DNA of 17,595 nt from Phoronis ovalis (lineage: Eukaryota; Phoronida; Phoronidae): assembly GCA_028565635.1 (NCBI GenBank), contig JAOXYB010020259.1, positions 1 through 17,595 of the forward strand, in the 5' to 3' direction. Position 1 is the first letter of the stretch. Every line of letters starts with the position of its first letter. The notes under the pieces were generated by a model. The model was given only the letters and a program-made list of their open reading frames with translations, did not search any database and had not been told where the DNA came from. Below are positions 1 to 10,700 of this stretch, one piece after another. The translations under genes and the position numbers were made by a program.

Positions 1-297
1 TTTTCCGTTAATTTAACTTGACCTCCCCCCCGCCCCCTGGCAAAAATTGTCAAACTTCCGCAAACCCCCCCCCCCCCTATTTTGTTGACATAATTAATGG
101 ACGGCCCCCAAGTGAGCAGGACTAATATTTTTCACTTGATAGTAACAATTTAACTAAGACCATCGGAGCATGTATGAGCATTTTCATCGTTTTGAATAGC
201 GAAATGTTAGAACCATGACCCATACATCAGATATTGGGACTATCCTTACTATGAGTGAGGACAAGGCAAGGTAGTTTATTACGAAATGAAAACTTAC
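1..297. other. Non-coding left edge with C-rich tracts
   Basis: Two cytosine runs stand out in this AT-rich window: a C-rich stretch at about 22-37 and an uninterrupted run of 13 C at 65-77. The run is followed by a probable dispersed repeat at 86-109. On the minus strand this is the start of the intron that follows the exon ending at 298, beginning with GTAAGT. I found no second exon of that gene here. Confidence 0.5.
86..109 (+). repeat. Candidate dispersed repeat core
   Basis: The stretch contains TTAATGGACGGCCCC next to C-rich low-complexity DNA. From memory, variants close to TGACGTAATTTATGGACGGCC are common interspersed sequences in invertebrate genomes. I cannot name the family or find its ends, and no second copy was noticed in this window. 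Confidence 0.35.
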
Positions 298-532
298 CCC
301 ACCAGATTTTAGCTGTTTGGTATCGACGATAATTTGGAACGACAAATGCGTCATAGATAAATCTACTGAAAAGAATGCACATTGCACTCCCTACGGCAAT
401 TATATGAAACCTCTTGGCTGCCTGAGGAGATTTAAATCGTATTCTAACCATAGTCTTGACACAGTCATCACCCCAATGATGAGTGCACATGGGGCCTTTT
501 AATTTTAACTCCCAATAGCGAAGAGCTCCCAT
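298..532 (-). CDS. Exon of unidentified small membrane protein (partial)
   Basis: This is an open frame of 78 codons plus one base, read on the minus strand from the ATG at 532-530, ending exactly at a strong donor (TGGTGGG|GTAAGT). The frame stays open upstream to an ATG at 658, but that extra part is T-rich and looks like 5' UTR or intron; an acceptor-like ACAACAG lies upstream of the chosen ATG. The predicted peptide starts MGALRYWELKLKG, has a CTHHWGDDC segment, a basic patch (RIRFKSPQAAKR), one hydrophobic helix at residues 43-60 and a basic tail after it (NYRRYQTAKIWW). A short N-terminus, basic patch, single membrane span and basic/aromatic tail recall small inner-mitochondrial-membrane subunits such as COX6C, but the match is too weak to name. 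Its composition is more GC-rich than its flanks, which supports coding. Later exons would lie left of the window. Confidence 0.45.
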
Positions 533-3500
533 AGCACTAATTCGTTGACCGCTTCGTGGCGCTGTTGTGATACTCCAATAGAGTTGCATCAAAAAAGTAA
601 AATAAAATATATGTTCTATTGTATATGTTTCTTTTGAAACTGATACTTTTGCATTCAAATTGCCTAAAGTGATAATAAATTACATTTTATCACTGTGTAG
701 CTAATATTTAGTCATATTAAAATACTAAAAGCCATTGTTTTATTCAAAAGGGGCCGGAAAGTCCAAATTTATATATTTTATTTTCATTATATACTAAAAA
801 CGATTAATATATTGATGGCATTGTTATAAATGAATAATTAAAAGAACTAACAACATATTACTTCCTCATATTACTTTCTCAATTTAGCTTTTAAGCAGAC
901 TCTTTATGTAAAACTCTATTACTAAAACTGTTTAAAAATACGCCAAAAAATACTAAAAACATTTTTTTTTTATCCAAATACTTCGATTGGTGTTTTTAGT
1001 GCCAGTACATGAATCCTAAATGAAGAATTTTTTAAACTGTTGAGTAATAGGTCACACCAATAAGATAAGTTGCTTACCGGGCGAAAGCCGCAAAATCTAG
1101 GTAGTGTTTAGTTTAACAGGCGAAAGGCTTTAAAAACGGAACTGGTCGGCGTTTTTCAGTGTTAAACAAATATTATATCTCGCCCGTTAACCAAGGTTTC
1201 ATTTTGGTCAGGCCTTATGATACTTTAACATCTTAATAGGTTTTTTTAAACTGAAGTTGTAACTTAAATCCATATCCCTTGCAACATGTTAGATTCCGCA
1301 TGTGTATCTCGGAATAACTGTAATGTGATTGTATTCGCATCGATTTATATATGAATTCAGTATAAAAAAAACCCGGATACGTGACTGTCTTGTATACAAA
1401 CAGAATGTATTTCTGTTGAAAAACTCTGGTTAATTCGAAAACAAAACATGCAGATGATCGAGGACATTTCAGTCGTTTTCTTAACCACCACTTACTGACA
1501 ATACTGAATACTGCTATGGACAAACAGTTTAATTACACTCAAATTTAACCTTGTAACTTTAGGTTGCATAACTGCATGAAAGCTTTTACACTTATATATG
1601 TTTATGTATTTGATATTTAAATAATAGATCAAAATAGAATCGGCGTACTCGAGACAGACTACAAAAGGCAATATATAGACTGAGTATTCACAACGTTGGT
1701 GAATCGCTTTAGTTTAAGATTTAACAATAGACTTTGCTATATAGACCACAATTCATTCTGCCAAAATATAATGTTTGCAAAGATGAAACGAAAATATTTT
1801 ACCAAGCAACAGTTAATTGTTTTTTAACTTGCATTACGTTCTTTGTTCGCCTGTTACATATTTTGAAAAAACTATAAACGCGTTTTACTGTCGGAACTTG
1901 GAATGAAGAGTATTTGTGGCAGAACTTTGAATTTTGTTCAATGCCGAGTCCAGTGAGAACTTCCTTAGCTTTGTAACAATTTAACAAAATTTAATACACA
2001 AGCACCTTGAGCATAATTGAAACAAAACCTCAATGGTGTGTATAAAACTACAAATATATAACTCCCAAATTTTGCTAAAATTTTGTTAGATCTCTATTAA
2101 AACAATAAAATAGTGATATTATTGTCCATAGCTATAGTCATTTTTTCATTAGATATTTGCATAGAATTTTGCATAGAAAGAAATCACCGAGTCTCAAAAT
2201 AACCAAGCATTGACTTTATCATAAAATTTTTTTTTTTCGCTTAGGTTTCGAGCTATTGCATGTTTTTAATTAATATATATATATTAGAAATCTAATTGTA
2301 TAGAAAAAGATTTAAAACAAAAATAGTAGATAGCATGAAACTCTTTGATTTTTTTGTCTGTTTGGTGAATGCACTATTAGATTATGTATGTCAGTTCACC
2401 TTACGTATAAATAATGCGTAATGTTATTCAGTTTATATACATTTGTTTTCACATTTTATTGCATAATTGTTAGCAAAGTTTTATTATTATTATTTTGTAC
2501 ATGATCATCGCATCTGTGGTGTATTAGTTACAATAAATTCTTCTTCATTTGTGTACAGTGCATGTAAATAAACTCTCGGCAAAAAAAAAACAACATTTTA
2601 TCATTTAGTAATCAATAATTTTGTTCTGTCATATAAAGCATATACCATGATGTGTCATACTGCGGAGCTGGACCTAAGCAATATAAATCATACTCATAAA
2701 TGTTTCAACTGCGTACAAACAAATAAATGAGGTTAGATTTGCATGTACTTTTGATGCTTAATGCAAGTAGAAACATACATATATTTGATGAGAAATTTGT
2801 ATCTAACACTAAAAAGTTTAATTAGTTATATATTACGGTAATTAATCAATTTCTAACTCATCTTGAAAAAAAGGATTTAGTAAATTCGTCAACCCAGAAA
2901 ACAAGGATTTCTAAAGGATTTGAAAATATTTTAGAAGGCAGATCACCGGTTCTAGTCATGTTGCTAAAAATTTTAATTATGATTTTACGTACAATTGATG
3001 CAGATTCTGAAGAAGGACTTCTGTGTTTTACACATTAATTCGCCAAATCATCAACATATTTCGGAAAAATAATGTATTGTGTACATTTTTTTAATAATAT
3101 ATCAATTGCAAATAGAAATAAATTTATATCATGTTTGTAAATTTAAAAATGCATATAGACATTATAAAAGCACAAACGTTCAGAAAACTAATTAGTAATG
3201 GAACAGTGATTCACAAAAGCCTTTATATTTCAACGTCGAAAATATTTGATATGTAAGTGCAGCACATTGAGGCATGTTTGTTTTGTTGACATATAAACTA
3301 TAAACAGCCTGCATCCCACAGTATGTCGTGATCATACGTTGTTTGCTAACCACCATTAAACTACATCAGATGCCATTGTTTGAATGATTGCATCTACTTA
3401 AAATTTTGTATTTTTGTGTTTTAGCACATGATGATATGATTGAATTGACACTGCCTTGATTATGCTATTGTTTAATGATTAGTGTTAATCATCACAGCTT

Positions 3501-3699
3501 AACCATGTAAATCGTAGTACAGGTGACAGTCAAATTAGCAAAACACCTTCGTTAACTGGTATTGTTACCAATGTGCTCGTGATAAAGGTTTTGAAAATAG
3601 AACCTAACTTTAGGCCGTTTATTTGTCTCGCAGAAGTTATACATTATATGCCAAGTATCTGGATCTTATCACGACTGGTGTCTTCTGGCATTTGACTTG
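533..3699. other. Intergenic region, no gene seen
   Basis: About 3.2 kb lie between the minus-strand exon and the candidate Lmx1 promoter, so the two genes are divergent. The DNA is strongly AT-rich with many stops in all frames. Short open frames on the minus strand at 1233-1523 and 1799-1987 have no recognisable motif, and I regard them as chance. A slightly GC-richer patch at about 1070-1200 has two similar words, GGGCGAAAGCC and AGGCGAAAGGC. A short (AT)n run lies at 2271-2284 and an ATT run at 2480-2495. Lmx1 enhancers could lie here, but nothing specific can be supported. Confidence 0.6.
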
Positions 3700-3811
3700 A
3701 TTCGCGTACAGCCAATGAAAGAGCAGGGTCTATAATATCTTTACCGTGATTGGATGACATAACACTGATATTACGGGATCTTAAAAGGCGATATTATAGT
3801 TGAGGTTAAAG
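3700..3811 (+). promoter_or_regulatory. Candidate Lmx1 promoter
   Basis: A local patch of higher complexity carries a CCAAT box at 3712-3716, an inverted CCAAT (ATTGG) at 3749-3753 and a TATA-like TTAAAAGG at 3781-3788. It lies just upstream of a good donor at 3833. This arrangement fits a promoter feeding a short non-coding first exon. It is inferred from motifs and position only, and the start of transcription is not visible. Confidence 0.35.
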
Positions 3812-3832
3812 AAGCTCCTTAACACGACACAG
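3812..3832 (+). other. Candidate 5' UTR exon of Lmx1
   Basis: The sequence ACACAG|GTACGTAA at 3827-3840 is a good 5' splice site about 50 bases below a TATA-like box. If used, it would splice to an acceptor near 4689. The left boundary is a guess. Protein from this exon cannot join the Lmx1 frame because an in-frame TAA at 4725-4727 precedes the start codon. Confidence 0.3.
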
Positions 3833-4689
3833 GTACGTAAATAATTATACATTTTTAAATAAAACAGGGTTTTTAACTTATTAATTTTCCCCCTGAACTT
3901 AGGGTAAAGAATTTACTTTTATCACATAAGTTTATAATTGGTTCTTTAATATTTTTCTGCATAATTTCTTAATTTATTAAGAAGGCTTAAACTTAATTAT
4001 TTAGATCATCACCGAATTTCTATTTCATCAAATTTAGCTATGCGATGTAATTTTCTGTAAAGATTTTAAATTTTTTTCTGAAAAATAGTATACAAAATTT
4101 GTATTTGGAACTTTCTTTCTTTCTGTATCCTAAATCTAAAGGCAATGGAAGAAAAGAGCTTTGTAAAGTATTTGCGTCATGCGTTGTTAACCAAACGGTC
4201 ATCTTCTTACTCTCAATATCTTCCCTATGAATCCATTTCCATGCCTTGAAAAGAAGTATACAACAGATGTCATAAAGTTAAGAAAAGGAAAATGACTATA
4301 ACTGTGTTTAAATTGTTCGTGTTCATTTGAGCCACAAGTTAGTGTTTCCGAGTGACGGATCGTATATACAGTTAACTGTTGTGTTGGTTGTACTGCGCTT
4401 GGCAACTGATTTTAAAGAGCGCTATGCATGAAAAGGTGTGAAATAAGATGCTGTCTCCTGCTAAGTAGTTAATTTACCGTAGCCGAAAACTACAGAGAAA
4501 GACTATCCATTTTTTTGATTTATTGCGCATTATATGTGACAATATAATTTCCACAAACTGAATCGTATCTTTACTAAAGTATTGCTAATAAACAAAAGTC
4601 AGTCGATTCGTTCTGCTATTACTTGTTACTTCATGCATACACAACTGTGAACAGTCTCATGCACCACCTTCAATATTTTCACAACGCAG
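3833..4689 (+). other. Candidate 5' UTR intron
   Basis: AT-rich non-coding DNA lies between the candidate donor at 3833 and a candidate acceptor (TATTTTCACAACGCAG, ending at 4689). A 68-codon open frame on the minus strand at 4199-4405 has no recognisable domain and is probably chance. I see no other structure. Confidence 0.3.
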
Positions 4690-4733
4690 CCGGGGATAAC
4701 GCAGCCGGTGTCAGTTCTAAACTGTAAGACATT
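4690..4733 (+). other. Lmx1 5' UTR next to the start codon
   Basis: The stretch contains an 11-base direct repeat, AACGCAGCCGG, at 4683-4693 and 4698-4708. It gives two possible acceptors 15 bases apart (AG at 4688-4689 and 4703-4704), with a third possible AG at 4715-4716. The in-frame TAA at 4725-4727 fixes the coding start downstream. Confidence 0.4.
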
Positions 4734-4791
4734 ATGTTACAGATCATGGAAACAAGCGACAGCAGTCAGTGCTTGAGCCAAGCTAATTCAG
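4734..4791 (+). CDS. Lmx1 exon 1: N-terminus
   Basis: This exon encodes [19 protein letters not shown] plus the first base of the next codon, ending at donor GTAAGC (4792). The ATG at 4734 is the first in frame after the TAA at 4725. A second ATG at 4746, with A at -3 and G at +4, is also a good context. Vertebrate LMX1 has methionines at a similar pair of places (MLDGLKME), which supports both the exon and the frame. It is a phase 1 end that joins G to CA of exon 2 to make Ala20. Confidence 0.85.
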
Positions 4792-7700
4792 GTAAGCGAC
4801 AATCCAATTATAAATATGGTTAAATATTATAATTATACGTAAGTTATGGTGTTTCTGTTTTGCCTGCTAGGTTCATAAGATGTTCAATTTCTTGTTGTCC
4901 GCTTTTGATGACAATATTACATGAATCCAACTTAGTAAGTAAATAAACATGTGCGGTTCACAAGAAATATTTTTATTTAAAAATTTATTTTAATATTACT
5001 AGTTGTCCGTAGATCAGGATGTATAGTTACAAAAGTGAGTTGGCCTAATATGGTATAAAACGTGTATTGCATCGAAATAAACTATAAGAACTAGGGTGTT
5101 ATTCATTAATTAATTGCATATATATCTCTAGACTTACATTGCTCCGCATAGGCCATTGGAAAAACAATGCTCAAAATGGACATTTTTGTTATAAAACAAA
5201 GTTTAAAAAAGCAAAACAATATTGTGTTTACATATTTACTATTGGACAGGTTCAATTTTCACACGTAAAAGTTTTCATTTTTCGTTGACTTTTAGAAATT
5301 GAGTCTAGAATATATAATAAAGTTTTGAGGCATTACAAGCACACTGTTATATCAGCAAAGCTGGAACTAATAGGATTTCGCAGATAAAGCACCAAAAGCC
5401 ACCACTACAATTACACGCATGATTTTTTCCATGTTATATTACAATTAAGTATTTATTCTAACAATTAAAATCCAACGCATGGCTAGAAATATAATTTCTG
5501 TCCTGATGTGTATGTAGTCTAGTAAATTAGTATTATCATATATTTTTAATGTCATACAATATCTAAGTAAACATATATTTAATTATTTAAGAAATAGTTA
5601 TATTATTTGAGTTTAATGTAAATATGACACAGTTTTTTGAGTGAAATGCGAAATATATTGAAGCATTTTATCCTCATTTGAAATGTACATGTTCATGTAT
5701 GAATATACATAATGTACTATAAAAGATGAAAGGTGACAGTTATAAACAATATGTAGTGTGTAGCCCGTATTCGACAACATGGCAGTCTGTAAAAATATTT
5801 ATTTTTAGTATATTTGACAGGTGCTTTCTTTCCTGTTTTAGGCAATAAAATCATTTTCTCGTCTAGCCTTTTTACATCAATTATTTTGTATTTAAATCAC
5901 TGTAGCAGCTTAGCCGGGTGAATTGTTTCGTAATTTGTGATACTCAGTTACATGTAAGCGATCAGAAAAAAAATATATTTCGAACTGCGCTTCTCTGAAA
6001 ATGGTGTTTAACAGAAGCTACTGACATGCATATATCTCTGTAATACTTGTTTTTGCCCATTTTTTAATTACACGAATAGTTTAGGGAACAATCATTTCAC
6101 AGAAACCCGTATAGGGTCATGTACATATACATTATGTGGTATCTTACTCAAACAAAACTATATGTGTAAATCTGATGGCGAATCGTGCTAAGAGCTGTTT
6201 GCCTTAGGCACAATCGCTCATTAAATTTTTAAATCATTCATTCGATCAAAAATGTTGATATTTACCCCCCATAATTATATTCATATTTCTGTTCATAATA
6301 TGTTTTTAGAAACGTTTATGTGAACTCCGAAAATGTTTTTCTCAAGCTAATTTAATTTTCAACTATCAGTATTTGTGCATATTTGCACTAAAACTAAATC
6401 CCATTTTTAAATAGATGGACGATAAATATAATGTCGTTAAATAATAGTGTAGACTTTCTAGCAAGTGTATAACAGATTATGACTGCTTTTAATTGTCCCA
6501 GGAGTATAATAGTAACTATATTTTTGTAGTAAGAGTGCATCATAAACCTTCTGAAAAACTAGTACTTATGCATTAACTCTGTGCTTCAGACACTCTCATC
6601 CAGACCATCCCAAAATTGAGAACGAAAACACTAAGCCTTGGTTTCGTGTAACCAGACTGCAGTGTATACTGAGTGTATACTTCACGTTTGGTGGTTGGTC
6701 TTGCAATATTAAATCTATGATAAATTTCCAGTTAAATGTTATCATAAATTTAGTTATTTTTCTTACAGCAGCGTTAGGAAATTGTGAACCATGTGCCGGG
6801 TGTGGAACCCCTATAGAAGATCGTTATTTATTAAGAGTTCTAGAAAATAGTTGGCATGAAAGATGTGTACAATGCAGCGTGTGTCTTAGGCCTCTGACAG
6901 ATTCCTGTTTTAGTCGAGACAGAAAACTTTTCTGTAAATTTGACTATCACAAGTAAGTATCTCAATTAAATAGCATTTGAAGTTTTTTATGACAAAAACT
7001 TCCTAGAAGACTTTTGCTTTAATTGATATAAAAAATATACTATAACTAACCCTCCCCATGTCGGTGATGTAATTACAATCTATAAGTAAATATAAATTTC
7101 AATTTACCTTGTTAAAATCTGAATATAAAAATTATCTACCGCTGAAAAAAAAATACATATTATTATTTAAATTATGAGAAGCATAAATTCCTCCAAACAA
7201 GTTTCAAATAAGATCAAAAACTCTTCTCAGTGTAAACTTGACTATCACAAATAAGTAACTCCATTACCAATTGTTTTCTTAGCATTTTGTCATAAAATAT
7301 TTTTGATTAGTGGTTAGTAATTTAAAAGTGGCTTGCCATTGACATAATCATAAAATAGAAAAGAATTTACAACAGGTAAGATAAAGTTGCCTGATATATG
7401 GAGTCATGAGATTTGTTCAAATACCACAAGGTGTGTTTCTCATGCACCGTTTATGTTGAGTATATACAGTATATAAATATTATGAAATTTATAATAACTC
7501 ATATACTAGAGGACTACAACTGTCTGCTTCGTAAATATATCGCTATATGTGTGTAGTCGAAAAAGTTAAAACAAAACGCCCGAAAAGCATTAAATTGCCC
7601 AGATTGGATCACAGAAAATTAAAAAAGTTTTATAAATTGAACATTTATTTATTAGTAAGTTATACAAACTAATTACATCGTTTCACTGATTATACTTACA

Positions 7701-10700
7701 ATTTTGAAAGAAATTATTTGTATTTTAACTTTTTTTTCATAATTTGACTCTTACACAATAAAGTATTACATGTAAAAGCAAAATTAAGTATGCTTTCTTA
7801 TATTTGTTATAACAAAACTGCAACATTTTAAATTTAAATTTATCGAACATAACAGAAACTCATGTAAGGGCAATATTGTTTCATACCACGGTATGTCTGT
7901 GCAAGTAAGTTATCATCGTAGAAAGGTGCTTCTTTCAATTCAGCAATTTATGCACTAGCCGGTACCGTAAGACTATTCCTTAATAATATCCTGTAACTTT
8001 CGTCTTTTCAACTTTTTCAAATCATGGCAACGTGCGAAGTTAAATATGCTGATATTGTTAAAAAAAAGCAGAATAAACTGTCATGAATAAGAAAAAAATT
8101 TAAAAAATGGAATATGGAATATAGTAAAAAAATAAGTAATATATAAATATCATAAAGTTTAACACGATCCATTTAATACTAGATTACATTTGTGTGTTTC
8201 GCAAAATAAACATTCTCAAAATTCTGGACCTGGATCCTGAACCAACTTGTTTCTAAGAGAGCTGCTAAGCCGGCTCTAAAGCATGACTAGATAAGACGCT
8301 ACTCAGTAAACAGTGCTAGCCTGACAAATGTGAAAATAAATGGCCACACGTGAAGAGCTCGTACCCTAGAGATTTAAGCCATCTTGAGATAACATTGTTA
8401 CCAAAATCCCATCACCAAGGCACTATCAGCATTTGCCTTTCAAATTTACAATGCGATGACAGAAATATGGATATTTGTCTACTATGCACTTAGTTTTTTT
8501 AGAATTCGTTATATTTCAAAATTTATAGATTCAACGTGAAAGTAATAAAGTATTTCTAAATAGATTAATATCTAAAACGTTTTGTCCGAGTCTGGCTACT
8601 TAACAAACTAATAGTGTATAGAAAAAGAAACTTTTACAGTATTCGCTATAATAATGTAATTATAATGTTCACTAATTTTATACTTGTATTCAAGTTTAGA
8701 ATGCGGGCATTCCGTATGGTAGAGTTTTTAACGCATTCTTTTCTATTAAAGACACCTGTACTATATGACATTTCATAAACATTTTGTTATTTGCATATTG
8801 TAAGGACTATAGGTATGGAAATTATGTGATAACAGCAACATTAAGCAACGTTTTTCAATTTTGCATGTACCCAAGTACCTTGTAATGTGACGAAAGCATG
8901 AGTGTTGTTTTTACTTACAGCTCGTAACTAATAATTTGTTACAGCGAACAACAGCACGATATCAAAAGTAGCACTGTTTTTTTTGCGACTGCTGTTTCGG
9001 TTACAAAAGCTACCTACTGAGACCTACATGGCAACTTGACTCATAAATCAATTATTTATGATAAATTGTAAATCAAAGTTTAGAAAAACTAATCGTATAA
9101 TAAAAAAAATGTATTGTTGTAAAGTATACAATTGGCGCCGTGCGTAGATCAAAGATCGGATTATTTTAAGCTGTAACATCTTGTTCACTACAAACTACTA
9201 ATACATGCAATTAATTGTGGTTGCATGACAACAAAATTACAACCTTTTTTTGCTTCATTTCATTTAGCTATTCAAGTGAGTTTTGAACAGCAGAAAACTA
9301 AACATAAGTAAAAGATATTAAAATCGGACATTTAAGTATATATCCATTCAAGATATGTATGCGTACAGGCTGTATATCAACAAAAAAATAATATAATCCG
9401 TCTAAGCAACATTTGTATTAAGATAAGTTACACAATTCAGATTACTGTTCATCAGTTGAACTACAACTTAGAGGCTATTTTATTTGTGTCCGGCCATAGA
9501 GACATTGTTTATTCTATTTCTAGTAGGTATATGGTTCAAGGTTTTAACTAATATTATACTCCTTTATTTCTTACATCATCATATATCTATATTTTAAATA
9601 TTTTATATTTCTAAATTTGATCATTATGTGTACTGTACAGACAATAATAATAATAATATAGTCAGTGAAACAAGTAAACAAAACCCGCAAAATTTAAGTG
9701 AACCATGCGTAGATACATTTCAATTAAACTTAAATTAATTTACATCTTAAATTACAACAAACACAATTATATTAAGATGCACAGAACATTTAAGACATAC
9801 AGTTACTGCTTGGTCTGCAGTGAAGTTTTCGTTATTATTTTCTTTTTTTGTCATTTTAATTGTGTATTATAACTTACAACGAAGTGCAGAACTTTAACTT
9901 AATAGGTAAAGCATGTATATCTTTGTCAGTTGAGTCACGAACTAGCAGAGTATTTCTGTAGCCTGCCAGCATTCGTTGGCTTACATGAGGGTCGAAACAA
10001 ACTGTTTAATTGATTTTTTCCAGTGGCTTTATAAATTTAATATGTTTTAGCAAATAGTAACTACAGGTGCTTTTTGCATAATGGATAGGTTGTGTTAGGT
10101 AGGAGGCATTGTTTCATACCCTTATCCCATCAAGGGAGATTTGATCTAATCAATAGAGAAAGTTATCAATTGAAAATATTTCTATTTCAGTGTGAAAGGA
10201 TTTCAATCAAATTTTATATGATTCTCTGTGTTGCGTTATGTAATGTGTGTATATCTGTGCTGAGATTGAAAAGATAGAAATGATTGAAACGATGGACAAC
10301 TAGAAATTAATTTAGCGAATGATCAGCATTCTCATTAACTCTTTATATGAATGCAAATAGCCACTTAACTATTTAGCTATTTCTTCCGTCTTCGAGAAAA
10401 CTGATAAACAGTGCAATTTATTGCTCATATTATTAAATCATCTCAAAGCTTTTAATTTCTTTGAAGACAAACATTTATAAAATAAACGTCGAAAATAATT
10501 AATACTGCCGATTGAAAGCAACGCTGGTTAAACAATTAATAAATCTAGTACATCTCTTATAGCAAACTACTAATAGATGAGTGCATAGCGTGTTGTGTTA
10601 ATTGATGGATTACGGTATCTGCGGATACACTAGAACCCAGGAAACTTTCGAGTACTTATAACATATTGTTCGGCTTTATTCGAGATAAAATACTTAACAC

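Noticed and set aside
1074-1130. Hairpins with GAAA loops (GGCGAAAGCC and similar)
   Set aside because: The stems are only three base pairs and the second copy does not pair properly, so this is no evidence for a structured RNA.
1233-1523. 96-codon minus-strand open frame
   Set aside because: The peptide has no recognisable domain, lies in AT-rich DNA and has no convincing splice sites.
6717-6768. Possible start and signal peptide before LIM1 ([18 protein letters not shown])
   Set aside because: The hydrophobic run is intron sequence: TTTTTCTTACAG ends at 6768, and exon 1 at 4734-4791 joins in the right phase with an Lmx1-like N-terminus.
7882-7895. Quasi-palindrome CATACC-AC-GGTATG
   Set aside because: A single 6-bp arm pair is expected by chance in 17 kb and no known factor fits.
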